This document shows, one piece after another, positions 11,411 through 19,836 of a DNA stretch of 27,444 bases; the first letter of the stretch is position 1, and the number at the start of each line of letters is the position of its first letter. The DNA is from a virus: positions 1 through 27,444 of IMG/VR virus record IMGVR_UViG_3300030380_005469. One strand, written 5' to 3'. Position numbers and translations under genes: made by a program. The notes beneath the pieces were generated by a model. That model had not been told where the DNA came from. It searched no databases and saw only the letters and a program-made list of their open reading frames with translations.

Positions 11411-13668
11411 TAGATCCACTCCTTAGCATTATCACCGCCTGCGCCTAGCGTATTGTTGGCGTCGGATAGCCACAAATAAGCCACTTCGTCAGCCGTCGGC
11501 TGCAAGCCTGGTCGGCGATTGCCTGACACGGCGTCAAGCGGTGGCTGCGTGCTTGGTGCGCTGCCGAACGTGCCGTAGTCTCTTGGCGTCATAATCTCGC
11601 CGACCAAAGGCGCAGCCGTTGCGCTAATCGTAATCTGCGCACCTGCGCCAATGCTTGTAACTTCGCCCGTCCACGTTACAGCGCCGGTATCTTTAGTATA
11701 GCCGTGTATTGCCCAGCCGACTGCAAAATATTCGTTTTCGTCAGCGTCAGCGCCGCCAGCTTTCAAACCTGACACAAGCCGGCTACTTGCTGCAGCCGTA
11801 AGCGTTAACAAATATTGACCACCGCCAAGCGCTGTAACTGCTGTGATAGCACCAGCCGGTGCGAAGTATCCGCCTGCGCTGTTGCCTACCGCCTCGGCTG
11901 TGATGCGCACTAAGCCGCTTTCTAGATCTGACTCTACGCCTGTCACAAGCGTTGCAACTGATACGCCTTGACCGCCTTTGGAGTCAGGCAGCCGTGCGTT
12001 AGTGACGCCTGCCGTATCACCGACGCGCACCAGGTGCTGCGTCCAGTCATGCTCAAGCGCAAACTCTGGTCGTGGCGTGTTCCATCGACCAAGGATTGCC
12101 GCAAGCTGCTCTTCGGTTGCTTCTAGTTCTTCAATCGTCGTTGGCTGCCGAAACCACGTTGGTGCAAATTCGTAATTGTCGCCGTCGTTATTTTCTGCCG
12201 TGCTAACGCCTGGTATATTCATGGTCAGGCGGTGCTCTTCGTCGATCACGTCATAATTGCCCTTAAGCACTATGCGCGTCACGATGCGACCGCCGATCCG
12301 CAACTCTTCGCTAGCTGTTGCTAGTAAGCTACTGTCAGTTAGTTGGTGGTCGCAGTTCTGCGTCGTGACGGCGTAATGCACCTGACGCACAGTCACCAGT
12401 CCGTCGCTGTCAATGTCAACAAACATATCGAGCAAACTTAGTTCGCGTTCTAAAATATCAAGCAGCAGCTCGCCGGGCTCGATTGAAATTTCAAAATCTT
12501 GTATGTCGCTTAGCAGGCGCGTTATTTCTAAGTCATTTACTAAACTCGACGGAATACCTGCGCCGAGCTGTGCCTGTCCGTTGCCAGGCAGCAAGTCATA
12601 GCTACCGTTTGACGTGTCACCTAGTCGGCTTGTCATTAGCTTTAAAACAACCTGATCGGCACGACCTCGCACCGTAATGCGTGGGCTTAGTTCTTCGCCT
12701 ATCCCGAAAGGCTGCCCACGGTTGCCGTCAAGCGTTGATATAGTAAAGCCGCTTTGTCCGTTATACGGGAAAAGGTACGCATCGGGCACGTTTGGACCTG
12801 TGAACTGCTCGCCTATGGCGTTGCCGTGCCGCTGCCTGTGCGTCAATATCTGATCGCTCGAAACGTAGACAGACGGCACCAGATGAAACCTTGCACCGTC
12901 AAGCGCTGCGTAACGATCGCCAACGACTAACAAGCCCTCGCTTGTTGTCGGCACGCGTGGCGCTGTGTAGCCTGCCGGGTCTGCAACCTTGATCGGTCCT
13001 AGCCCTCTGCCGATCGGCTTATTGAAAAAGCCAAGAGCGTCTTGCATTGGCAGCGTCCACACGCCGTCACGAAATGACGGGATGCCGTCAACAGCATAAA
13101 CAGCTGCTAGCCGCTCGTCGCCGTTAGGGTAGATCAAATATTCTTTAACTAAGCGACCGATAAAGCTTTGAGGTGATGCGCCGCAAGGCGTGCCGATAGC
13201 GTGACCGTACGGGTCGCTTTTGTAATCGCCAACGCCTGACGCACGCGTAACCGTTAGCGCGTCGTGATCTGCTGCGCCGGCGATGTTTGTTACTGTTACC
13301 GTCTCTGCGCCTACGTGCAGATCGAAAGGCACAGCGCCAAGGGCTGCAGTTAGCTTCGCGCCATCGCCTAGCCTGACCTTGAGCGTTGTTTGTACTTGGT
13401 CGGCTTCTTCAAAGAGAAACACCTGCACGCTGTAACCTGGCGCAAGCAGTTGTTGCACCGCCAGCGTATTGACTAGCGTCACTTCGACACCTGCTAGCGT
13501 CTTGCGTGTGCTCAACGGGTCGAGTTGCGAGCCTACACTAGTCAAACCTGCCAGCGGATACGTTGCGCCCGCTGCAGAGCTAAACGCCACAGCATACGAT
13601 CCAGACGCCACGCGCATCTCGACCGTCAAGCTGTGCACCGTGCCGGCTGCTTGCGTTTCGTAGGTCAA
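11410..13668 (-). CDS. Tail hub / baseplate protein (752 aa)
   Basis: The start is TTG 13668, overlapping the previous stop as TTGA, with an AGGAG SD 9 nt upstream. No ATG or GTG lies close by. The 752-residue product is the largest in the genome and mostly beta-rich. It has an N-terminal segment SLTVEMRVASGSYAVAFSS, a central acidic stretch (DILERELSLLDMFVDIDSDG) and a C-terminal region with repeated short strands and a QPPLDAVSGNRRPGLQPTAD linker. It sits directly after the distal-tail candidate, where siphoviruses encode the tail hub or tail-associated protein. No enzymatic domain was recognised. Role assigned from gene order and size. Confidence 0.7.
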   Translation of the reverse strand: MTYETQAAGTVHSLTVEMRVASGSYAVAFSSAAGATYPLAGLTSVGSQLDPLSTRKTLAGVEVTLVNTLAVQQLLAPGYSVQVFLFEEADQVQTTLKVRLGDGAKLTAALGAVPFDLHVGAETVTVTNIAGAADHDALTVTRASGVGDYKSDPYGHAIGTPCGASPQSFIGRLVKEYLIYPNGDERLAAVYAVDGIPSFRDGVWTLPMQDALGFFNKPIGRGLGPIKVADPAGYTAPRVPTTSEGLLVVGDRYAALDGARFHLVPSVYVSSDQILTHRQRHGNAIGEQFTGPNVPDAYLFPYNGQSGFTISTLDGNRGQPFGIGEELSPRITVRGRADQVVLKLMTSRLGDTSNGSYDLLPGNGQAQLGAGIPSSLVNDLEITRLLSDIQDFEISIEPGELLLDILERELSLLDMFVDIDSDGLVTVRQVHYAVTTQNCDHQLTDSSLLATASEELRIGGRIVTRIVLKGNYDVIDEEHRLTMNIPGVSTAENNDGDNYEFAPTWFRQPTTIEELEATEEQLAAILGRWNTPRPEFALEHDWTQHLVRVGDTAGVTNARLPDSKGGQGVSVATLVTGVESDLESGLVRITAEAVGNSAGGYFAPAGAITAVTALGGGQYLLTLTAAASSRLVSGLKAGGADADENEYFAVGWAIHGYTKDTGAVTWTGEVTSIGAGAQITISATAAPLVGEIMTPRDYGTFGSAPSTQPPLDAVSGNRRPGLQPTADEVAYLWLSDANNTLGAGGDNAKEWI

Positions 13669-14447
13669 GAGACGTAACTCCTAGAATCAAAACCAAACGT
13701 AAAAAACGGGAATCCGTCGATGCGACGAGTTGGCGCAAAGTCGGCTGACCCATCGAGCACCCAGACAGCGTCAGTTGTGCGCGTTGTTTTGTCTAAACAA
13801 TATTGCCATTGTGCGCCGTCGCTGCAGTCTTCAAACCAACGCTCGAAGGCGTCGGCGTCGTGCGTCGTTGCTGTCAACGCTGCGCCGCTATGGAAAACGC
13901 TAGCCTCTGGAACGTCGGTAAACTCAAAGCGCGTTGACAGGTGCACGCCACGGCGTACCGTTACGACGCGCCCTGACACGCTAACGGCTTGCGCTGATTG
14001 CGCAACGCGTCGGCGTAGATAGCCAGAGCCCAACGGCGTAGGGCTTGCCCATGTGCCAAGCGCTGCTTGCGGTGCTGTCGTAACTTGTGCCGCTACAGTG
14101 TCGACGCCTTGACTAAAGCCAAAGCGATGCAAGTCAAAAGTCGTTGCGGCGTCAGATCCCAGAATGCGCAGCGTATGCCCAGCGCCAACGTCAATAACAA
14201 CGCGCCAGGCTGTTGCATCCAGCGTAACCGTTGCAGCAGCTAGCGCAGCGTCTTGCGCTCTTATGTCTGTTTGCAGCACGGCGAGCAGATCGTTTGCTTC
14301 GCCATTGTCAGCCACAACGCCACTAGTCAAACCACCGCCGACCGTGTGCGTAAACTGCACAGCGCCACCGCCAACGTCATACTCAAAACGCACGTTTCCA
14401 AGCGTCTCTAAAACTCGAAAGATTGCCGGGCTTGCTGCAATAGCCAT
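13665..14447 (-). CDS. Distal tail protein candidate (260 aa)
   Basis: ATG 14447 follows the tape measure stop directly. The 260-residue product is beta-rich, with VRFEYDVGGGAVQFTHTVGG (19-38), a LRRRVAQSAQAVSVSG region and a C-terminal domain holding FERWFEDCSDGAQWQYCLD and an aromatic end (GFPFFTFGFDSRSYVS). The location between tape measure and hub is where siphoviruses encode the distal tail protein that caps the tube. Sequence alone does not prove this. Confidence 0.65.
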   Translation of the reverse strand: MAIAASPAIFRVLETLGNVRFEYDVGGGAVQFTHTVGGGLTSGVVADNGEANDLLAVLQTDIRAQDAALAAATVTLDATAWRVVIDVGAGHTLRILGSDAATTFDLHRFGFSQGVDTVAAQVTTAPQAALGTWASPTPLGSGYLRRRVAQSAQAVSVSGRVVTVRRGVHLSTRFEFTDVPEASVFHSGAALTATTHDADAFERWFEDCSDGAQWQYCLDKTTRTTDAVWVLDGSADFAPTRRIDGFPFFTFGFDSRSYVS

Positions 14448-16118
14448 CTACGCCCCCATCACTCGGCGATGCCTCGCCATCTTTAAACCGCTGTTCAAAA
14501 CGTTACTAACGCCACGGCGATCGTAAGCGTCGCCATTAAAGTTGATAACAGTCGTGCCGCCTTCGCTGCTGCCTGCTGTCGATGCTGCACGGCTTTGCCT
14601 GGTATCGGTCGGCGTGCTGCTTGGTGTTGCCGCTGGCTGCCCTGCTCGACTAACCGCACCGCTTGCTGCGCCCATAGCCAGACCGCTGGCTATCATCGCT
14701 GCGCCTGTGCCTGCCATAATCGGATTAGCCGTAGCCACGCCCTCGAAGGCGTGCAGCGTGCCACGCGCAACTAACTCTTGCCCGGTGCTAGCCAGCACAG
14801 CTTCGAGCAGCTTTGACGCGTTTAGCTCGCCGGCTTTGGCTTGCTCGAACAATGCGCCGGTCACCGTGTTGGCTGCTGCCATTGCCATCTGCGTGCGCTC
14901 TTCGGCTAGTTTGCGATCGAAAGCTATCGCCTCTTCGGCGCGCTGTCTGCGCTGATCGTGTGCCGCTTCGTCAAGAGCAGCTTGCTCTGCAAAAGCAGCA
15001 AAGCGTATGGCGCGCTCTGCTTCTGCTGTCTGCTGCGCTGTTTGCAGGTTAAAAGCTGCGTTGTCTTTGCGCACCTGGCGTTCAAAAGCGGCTTCTTGTA
15101 AAGTCTGTTTTCTAACGCGCTCAAGAGCGGCTTGCGCCTCTTTTTCAACGGCGGTTATTTCGCTGTCTGCCTTTTTCGATGTTTGCGGTTTTGTTATCTC
15201 TTTAATTGCCTGCTTAGTCGCTGCCGTGAGCCTACGCGCATCATCGATAATTCGCTTGGTTGCGGTATCGCTAAACCTTATACGCTCGTCTGCTGCTTTG
15301 CTGGATGCTTTCTCGACTTGCTTAGTAGTTTCAACCTGATCTTTTGATAGCTTTTTTTCTTCTTGGCGAAGTGTTCTTAACTCTGCAGACGCCTCTTTAC
15401 GAGCGTCGCCAAGTCGCAATTCGCCTGATTGAATATCAGCGAGTAAAATTCCGCTAGCTTCCGCTAGCCGAAGTTGTTCGTTTTCTGCTACGTCCAACTC
15501 TTTGAGCAGCTTAATTTGCTGCCTGCGATTCTCTAGAAGTTTATCGTCAACCTCCAAAAGCTTGGAGCTTTGAGCTGTGACTTCTTGCAGGCTTCGTTGC
15601 GCAGCAAGCGAAACGCCGGCGCTCAAGGCGGCGTCGGCTAACGCTTTGAGCGCTTCGGCTTGCTTTTTTGTTTCCTCTTCAGCTTTTTTTGCGGCCTCTG
15701 CTTCTTCGTTCATTGCTTGCACGAGCATCGACAGCCCGGCAACACCTGCGGCAATCGCAATGCCTACCACGCCACCAGACGCAAACGCCGCAATAGAATC
15801 ACCAGCAAGCAAAAAGCCTGCGCCGATCTTATCCGCAGCGGTGGCGCCCTCATTGCCAAACTCTATGACCGCCATCTGCGCACGCGCGAATGCGCCCTCG
15901 GAGTCGCGTAGCGGCGTTTCTAATTCTGACAGCCGACCGTGTAAGCCCTCGCCTGGTCCAAACGCTTTGCCTAGCTTCTCGCCGTAGCGATTAAGGTTTT
16001 TAGATTCCCGATCGACGCTGTCGCCTAAATCGCTAAGCGAATCTTTAGCTTGCTTAACGCCACGATCTACGCCGCTAGCGTCTGCTTCAATGCCTAAGCG
16101 TAATGTATCATCAGCCAT
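14448..16118 (-). CDS. Tape measure protein (556 aa)
   Basis: ATG 16118 has an AAAGG SD and overlaps the upstream chaperone frame by 8 nt. The 556-residue product starts with a MADDTLRLGIEADASGVDRG tail-length-protein type N-terminus. It has a hydrophobic, glycine-rich segment (about 103-134) and a very long Ala/Glu/Lys/Gln-rich coiled coil (about 135-420). A second small hydrophobic Gly/Ala region and a Ser/Thr-rich tail follow. The protein sets tail length. At about 0.15 nm per residue for a helix, 556 residues would give a tail of about 80 nm, which is short for a siphovirus. Its place after two chaperone frames is standard. Confidence 0.9.
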   Translation of the reverse strand: MADDTLRLGIEADASGVDRGVKQAKDSLSDLGDSVDRESKNLNRYGEKLGKAFGPGEGLHGRLSELETPLRDSEGAFARAQMAVIEFGNEGATAADKIGAGFLLAGDSIAAFASGGVVGIAIAAGVAGLSMLVQAMNEEAEAAKKAEEETKKQAEALKALADAALSAGVSLAAQRSLQEVTAQSSKLLEVDDKLLENRRQQIKLLKELDVAENEQLRLAEASGILLADIQSGELRLGDARKEASAELRTLRQEEKKLSKDQVETTKQVEKASSKAADERIRFSDTATKRIIDDARRLTAATKQAIKEITKPQTSKKADSEITAVEKEAQAALERVRKQTLQEAAFERQVRKDNAAFNLQTAQQTAEAERAIRFAAFAEQAALDEAAHDQRRQRAEEAIAFDRKLAEERTQMAMAAANTVTGALFEQAKAGELNASKLLEAVLASTGQELVARGTLHAFEGVATANPIMAGTGAAMIASGLAMGAASGAVSRAGQPAATPSSTPTDTRQSRAASTAGSSEGGTTVINFNGDAYDRRGVSNVLNSGLKMARHRRVMGA

Positions 16119-16374
16119 GGCTTAACCTTTCCATCTCTTGCCGATGCTGCGCAGCTCGTGCCGCCATCTGACCGCTTACATACGCTTCGACACGATCGAG
16201 CAGAATAGGGTTAGCCGTAGCGATCGACGCACCGAATCGCCCCTCGGTATGCCAAGCCCAGCGGCGCGCCTGTGATACTGCCAAGCGCTGCGACAACGAC
16301 CCGGGGCAGCCCGTCCAAGGTTTGCCGCCGATCGTCAAAGGCGGTGCAGGTTGCTTTGCTTGAAACCCTGGCAA
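16111..16374 (-). CDS. Second tail assembly chaperone frame (T-like; probably expressed by +1 frameshift)
   Basis: The earliest standard start in this frame is TTG 16374 (87 aa, with GAAGGG upstream). However, the frame is open further up to 16482 and encodes a convincing protein segment, ASQYDVFNCANCPEQARQL, then KGCTLPGF, with no start codon. This suggests that it is normally reached from the preceding gene by a +1 (or -2) frameshift, as a G/GT-type tail chaperone pair. The downstream part has an IGGKPWTGCPGSLSQRL stretch and a helical C-terminus. Several cysteines (C-x2-C-x10-C, then a later GCP) hint at metal binding. The tape measure gene follows with an 8-nt overlap. Confidence 0.65.
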   Translation of the reverse strand: MPGFQAKQPAPPLTIGGKPWTGCPGSLSQRLAVSQARRWAWHTEGRFGASIATANPILLDRVEAYVSGQMAARAAQHRQEMERLSHG

Positions 16375-16438
16375 GGTGCAGCCCTTCAGTTGTCGCGCCT
16401 GCTCTGGGCAGTTCGCGCAGTTAAAAACGTCGTACTGG

Positions 16439-16891
16439 CTAGCCCAGCCCGCTGCGAAACAGTGCTCGCGCTTGATCGGCGTCTACTAGGTGAGCCTGCA
16501 CGATTGCGCTGTAAGCTTCCCAGAAAATACCCTCAAGCGCGAGCGCCTCCAGATCGTCAGCGTGCAACGCATCACCCTCTAACCGCAACGGCTCGCGCCC
16601 CTCGATTTCTCGAAGACTAAAGCCGACCACCTCACCAGCAACTTGCAAAATGCCCTCTTTGAACTTGCCAAGCTTCGCAGCGTCAGCAACAGGATCATCG
16701 CTTGTTCCATCTTCTAGCCTGCTCTCGATTGCAGCCAAACCTTTGCGCAGCGACGTGTCCCGCCCTAAGATCGACGACCACCGACCAGCAGGAATAAACG
16801 CCAAGCGCGCACGCTTGCCGCTTTCTAGTTCAAGCCAGTCGGTCAACTCGTCGGCTGTCTCTGGCGTAATGTTGTCTAGCGCTTCGCTCAT
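16439..16891 (-). CDS. Tail assembly chaperone (G-like, 150 aa)
   Basis: ATG 16891 overlaps the tail tube gene's stop (ATGA). The acidic 150-residue product begins MSEALDNITPETADELTDWL and is mainly helical in its second half (DDLEALALEGIFWEAYSAIV). It lies between the major tail protein and tape measure, the fixed position of the first tail chaperone in siphoviruses and myoviruses. The chaperone coats the tape measure during tail assembly and is not in the virion. The last 44 nt of this frame overlap the open part of the next frame, and the codons CTG-TTT-CGC near its end offer a slippery +1 site. Confidence 0.75.
   Translation of the reverse strand: MSEALDNITPETADELTDWLELESGKRARLAFIPAGRWSSILGRDTSLRKGLAAIESRLEDGTSDDPVADAAKLGKFKEGILQVAGEVVGFSLREIEGREPLRLEGDALHADDLEALALEGIFWEAYSAIVQAHLVDADQARALFRSGLG
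16456..16459 (-). other. Candidate +1 ribosomal frameshift site (TTT C)
   Basis: In the G-like chaperone frame the phenylalanine codon TTT (16459-16457) is followed by C. A +1 slip places the same tRNA on TTC, a full match, and moves translation into the second frame (next codon GCA 16455). The sequence TTT-CGC resembles the UUU-CGU shift site known from influenza PA-X. The fusion product would be about 259 residues. A second option is the GGG-C stretch at 16450-16447. Confidence 0.5.
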
Positions 16892-18237
16892 AACAGGTGA
16901 ATGCGTGCCGTTGCTGTGCCGTGGGTCGGGCGGAAACCTCGACCGCTCATTTCAAGAGTAGCTAGACCGCCTTCTTCGCCAATGGTCGTGTTGCACTGAG
17001 CCGCCGGGATCTCGATCACCACCGTATTGCCTGGCGTGTCGCCAAACTGCATGAGCACAGCGAAAACTTGATTGTTCTGAAACGATAGCGCCGCACCGTC
17101 GCCAAAGGTTTGCGAGCCACTAGCCAACAGCTCGGCGGTTGTGCCGTCATGGTAAAGCCGCATCTCGGTGGTGCAGTTGTTCTGCACAGCAACAAAACCT
17201 TGCCGCCCGTTCGTGCCGGTTGCTGCCGTGCGTGGCTGCACGTCGGTCGCCGTGTCAAAGCCTGCGCTGATCGCAGTGGCTACGGCAACGCCTGTTGTAG
17301 CGCCAGGCGTAAAGTTGCCGCTACCATCGACGCCCCAACTATCGTCAGCGCAGATAAGAACACGAGCGCCACGGGTTGAAACCGGACCCAGATTAGGCGC
17401 AGTAAATGTGCCAAACGTTGGCGCCCCTGCTGCATTTTGGTCTGCCGTCCATGTTTGTGCTTGTGCTGAATAGGTCGCCAAAAGCAAGCCGTCAGCGTCG
17501 CTAAACGCAACCGAGCCCATGCAGCCTTGAAACAAGCGGTCAATGCCTGAATCAGCTAGCCGACCATGCACCGTAATATGCGCACGCTCGCCTGCGGTTT
17601 GGTCAATCGGATAGGTGCGCATCCCGTAAATGTCGTCACCAGCTACCGGTGCATCGCTAAAGCCGCCGGTCATATTTGCAGCGCTGTCGCCTGCTAACGT
17701 TACTGTGTCGCCGACGGCATCGACAGCAACGATCGGCGCTGTTTCCATTTTGCCGGCAGCGTTGACCCAGCCGACAACGTCGCCAATAGCGTAACCAACA
17801 ATGCCGACACGCCCAACGCCAAACTGCAAAACCCAACGCGTAGAACCTGCAATAACGTCTTCGCCTTGAATGTTGCGCTTCGTGCCGCCGGTGGCTTGCT
17901 CAATCAGCATATCGTACTGCGGCGCAGCCGTGGATGCGTTGACAGCGTTAGCAGCGCCGCCGCTAAGATCAAGCCCTCGCATGTAGAAAGCCAGCGACGG
18001 GCTAGCGTCTTTGTTGCCGCTGACACCTGCCGGCGTCTCGCCGTCACCACGCTGACCCGTGATGGCAATTTGCTCACGCGTAAACTCCATGGTCGTCGCG
18101 CTAGTAATTTCAAGGTCAATATAACCTGGCGGCACCATATCAGCAGCAGCATACTTTTCAGATAAATCCCAAGCCGTAGAGCCTACAACTGCGTTAATTT
18201 TGCCGATCTGCACGCGGTTAATTCGCTTCAGTGTCAT
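16888..18237 (-). CDS. Major tail (tube) protein candidate (449 aa)
   Basis: I start this at ATG 18237 (MTLKRINRVQIGKIN), just after the previous stop and with an AGGGAG SD. The frame extends upstream to 18318, but only through codons overlapping the preceding gene. The product has an N-terminal tube-like stretch (IDLEITSATTMEFTREQIAI) and a long Gly/Ala/Thr-rich beta middle. Its C-terminal part ends with a beta domain (EIPAAQCNTTIGEEGGLATL). It precedes the tail chaperones, the standard location for the tail tube. At 449 residues it is larger than a minimal tube protein, so extra surface domains are likely. Confidence 0.75.
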   Translation of the reverse strand: MTLKRINRVQIGKINAVVGSTAWDLSEKYAAADMVPPGYIDLEITSATTMEFTREQIAITGQRGDGETPAGVSGNKDASPSLAFYMRGLDLSGGAANAVNASTAAPQYDMLIEQATGGTKRNIQGEDVIAGSTRWVLQFGVGRVGIVGYAIGDVVGWVNAAGKMETAPIVAVDAVGDTVTLAGDSAANMTGGFSDAPVAGDDIYGMRTYPIDQTAGERAHITVHGRLADSGIDRLFQGCMGSVAFSDADGLLLATYSAQAQTWTADQNAAGAPTFGTFTAPNLGPVSTRGARVLICADDSWGVDGSGNFTPGATTGVAVATAISAGFDTATDVQPRTAATGTNGRQGFVAVQNNCTTEMRLYHDGTTAELLASGSQTFGDGAALSFQNNQVFAVLMQFGDTPGNTVVIEIPAAQCNTTIGEEGGLATLEMSGRGFRPTHGTATARIHLL

Positions 18238-18239
18238 TT

Positions 18240-18695
18240 TTACAACTCCCTCCGCACGCGTGCGGCTAATTCTATTTCTACAGAGTAAGCAGCCGTTGGC
18301 AATTGCGTAATGCGCCACGGTGCAGGTTTTAGGCTAAGCAGCCCGGTGTTTGTGTAATCGTAATTCATACGCAGCAAAGCGCCCATAATGCGCTCTGCGT
18401 CGTCGGTCATTGCGTCAGAATCTTTGCCTATGCTGCGCTGGTAGCGTCCCCGCTCATAGAAAATTTCGACCAGATAGGTGCGGTCAATATAAACGATACC
18501 GCCTGCACCGATTGCCGGCGCATCGGCTAAGCGCTGCAGGTTGCCGCCTGTAGCCAAAACCGAAAAGCGACGCCAAGCCTGGCGCCCTAAGTCTTCGATG
18601 CGGTCCCATTCAATAAGCGCAGGCGTACCGCTTAGCGTGGTGCCTGCAACTGTAGACGCAATCAGTGTTCGTATAGGATCGCTAGGCCAAGTCAT
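18240..18695 (-). CDS. Tail terminator / tail completion protein candidate (151 aa)
   Basis: ATG 18695 overlaps the preceding stop (ATGA). The 151-residue alpha/beta product has WRRFSVLATGG, YLVEIFYERGRYQRSIGKDS (about 74-93) and a final strand YSVEIELAARVRREL. Small proteins of this size, just before the tail tube gene and with this long strand plus charged loop, are usually the tail terminator (gpU-like) that caps the tube and joins it to the neck. The assignment rests on position and secondary-structure pattern, not a recognised motif. Confidence 0.65.
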   Translation of the reverse strand: MTWPSDPIRTLIASTVAGTTLSGTPALIEWDRIEDLGRQAWRRFSVLATGGNLQRLADAPAIGAGGIVYIDRTYLVEIFYERGRYQRSIGKDSDAMTDDAERIMGALLRMNYDYTNTGLLSLKPAPWRITQLPTAAYSVEIELAARVRREL

Positions 18696-19591
18696 CGGTC
18701 AATATAGACCTTTGCATGTTCGCTTTTGGTATCGCCTGACGGCGTGCCGTTTGCGTCGGTATCGACCCAGGCAAAGCGGTCCACGGTGTCACGCAAAAAG
18801 CTGTTTGCTTGATTGTTTGCCTCTTCGGCTAGGTCGACAAAGTCTGGTCCCATTGAACCAAACTCTTGCGCAGCGCAGCGAGCTGCTATCGCCGGCTCTA
18901 ACTGATCCCACGAGCGCAGGTTGTACCAGCCAAAACCTATTCGCTCCATTGATTCAATAACAAGCGTTAGCGCTGTGTCTAGGCTTACGCTAAAATCTGG
19001 ATCTTCCGGGCGCCCCTGATCGAGCAGCGCAGGGTATCGGCGCGTAAGGCTGGCATAGTCTGCAGGCTGCACGAGGTTTGCTGACGTGATCGCAATGCGC
19101 GTGACTTCTCTGTGCTCGTCGCCTGCTTCGTCGTTAGCGATAACCTCGAATAAATAAATCCCAGCGTCTAAAACGCTAGTCGTGCCTGATGCTAGATTGA
19201 CGACCACCTCGTTAACAACAATGCGGTCACCGCTCGCAATGTCGATCGGCAAAGGATCATACAACACTGCGTCGGTGTTGCTGTCGCCAACTTGGAACGG
19301 CAGCGAAAAGCTGCGCAGGCTTTCCATTGTTCCCAGGCTTTGCGGTTGCACCATCAAGTTGCGCCAACCGCCGGCTAGGCTGTCGACCGTGCGAATGACT
19401 CGGTCACCACGCTTGGCGGCGCTGTTGTGCGCTGTCGTGTCAGGCATTGAGCCGACAACGTTGTCTTGACTTGTGACTAGGTCGCCACCTTCTTCGTACA
19501 GCCGCCAACTGAAAGTCGCCGAGTTAGGACGACCAAAGCTGCAAACATGCCTGACGTTGCCGCCTGTGCTTTTGTGTATGGTCTGAATCAT
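18692..19591 (-). CDS. Neck / head-tail connector candidate, two-domain protein (299 aa)
   Basis: ATG 19591 overlaps the previous stop (ATGA). Residues 1 to about 165 are beta-rich (SATFSWRLYEEGGDLVTSQD near 24-43, then GIYLFEVIANDEAGDEHREV). Residues from about 170 on are helical (ADYASLTRRYPALLDQGRPE, then DTALTLVIESMERIGFGWYN) and resemble the head-tail connector proteins that follow capsid genes. An N-terminal beta domain fused to a connector-like helical domain is unusual and may combine two neck functions. The function is inferred from location between capsid and tail genes. Confidence 0.6.
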   Translation of the reverse strand: MIQTIHKSTGGNVRHVCSFGRPNSATFSWRLYEEGGDLVTSQDNVVGSMPDTTAHNSAAKRGDRVIRTVDSLAGGWRNLMVQPQSLGTMESLRSFSLPFQVGDSNTDAVLYDPLPIDIASGDRIVVNEVVVNLASGTTSVLDAGIYLFEVIANDEAGDEHREVTRIAITSANLVQPADYASLTRRYPALLDQGRPEDPDFSVSLDTALTLVIESMERIGFGWYNLRSWDQLEPAIAARCAAQEFGSMGPDFVDLAEEANNQANSFLRDTVDRFAWVDTDANGTPSGDTKSEHAKVYIDR

Positions 19592-19836
19592 CGCCGCTTT
19601 AGCTCCACCATGACGCCCGCCATATTCTCAGCAAGCCGATCCAGCTTGCCGTCTAACGCTTCAAGGCGTTCAATACGTCGGCTGTGATCGTCTAGCCGCT
19701 GTTCGATAACCGGCAGACGTTGAGCGGCAAGCACCGCACCGTCAACTTGTGCCTTTGCTGTACTGGCAAACCAGAGCAGTAACGCCCAAGTGACGACGTG
19801 CGACATAACGGTTAGGTGCTTGCCTTCGATGCTCAA
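19588..19836 (-). CDS. Signal/membrane helix plus coiled-coil protein of unknown role (82 aa)
   Basis: The best start is TTG 19836, overlapping the previous stop as TTGA, with AAGG upstream; ATG 19806 is an alternative. The product has one hydrophobic segment (MSHVVTWALLLWFAST, about 11-26) followed by AKAQ, a possible signal-peptidase site. After that comes a charged coiled coil (PVIEQRLDDHSRRIERLEAL, continuing to the end). This topology matches an exported or membrane-anchored coiled-coil protein, such as a spanin component. It is odd between capsid and neck genes. Function unknown. Confidence 0.65.
   Translation of the reverse strand: MSIEGKHLTVMSHVVTWALLLWFASTAKAQVDGAVLAAQRLPVIEQRLDDHSRRIERLEALDGKLDRLAENMAGVMVELKRR

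Noticed and set aside
14164-14526. 120-codon rightward frame opposite the distal tail gene, and similar plus-strand frames across 8000-26700
   Set aside because: These are Ala/Ser/Arg-rich shadows of minus-strand genes, without SD sites or recognisable domains; the minus-strand genes form a continuous coupled operon.
18238-18318. N-terminal extension of the tail tube protein
   Set aside because: It overlaps the end of the preceding gene in another frame, and ATG 18237 with its AGGGAG SD gives a sensible N-terminus.
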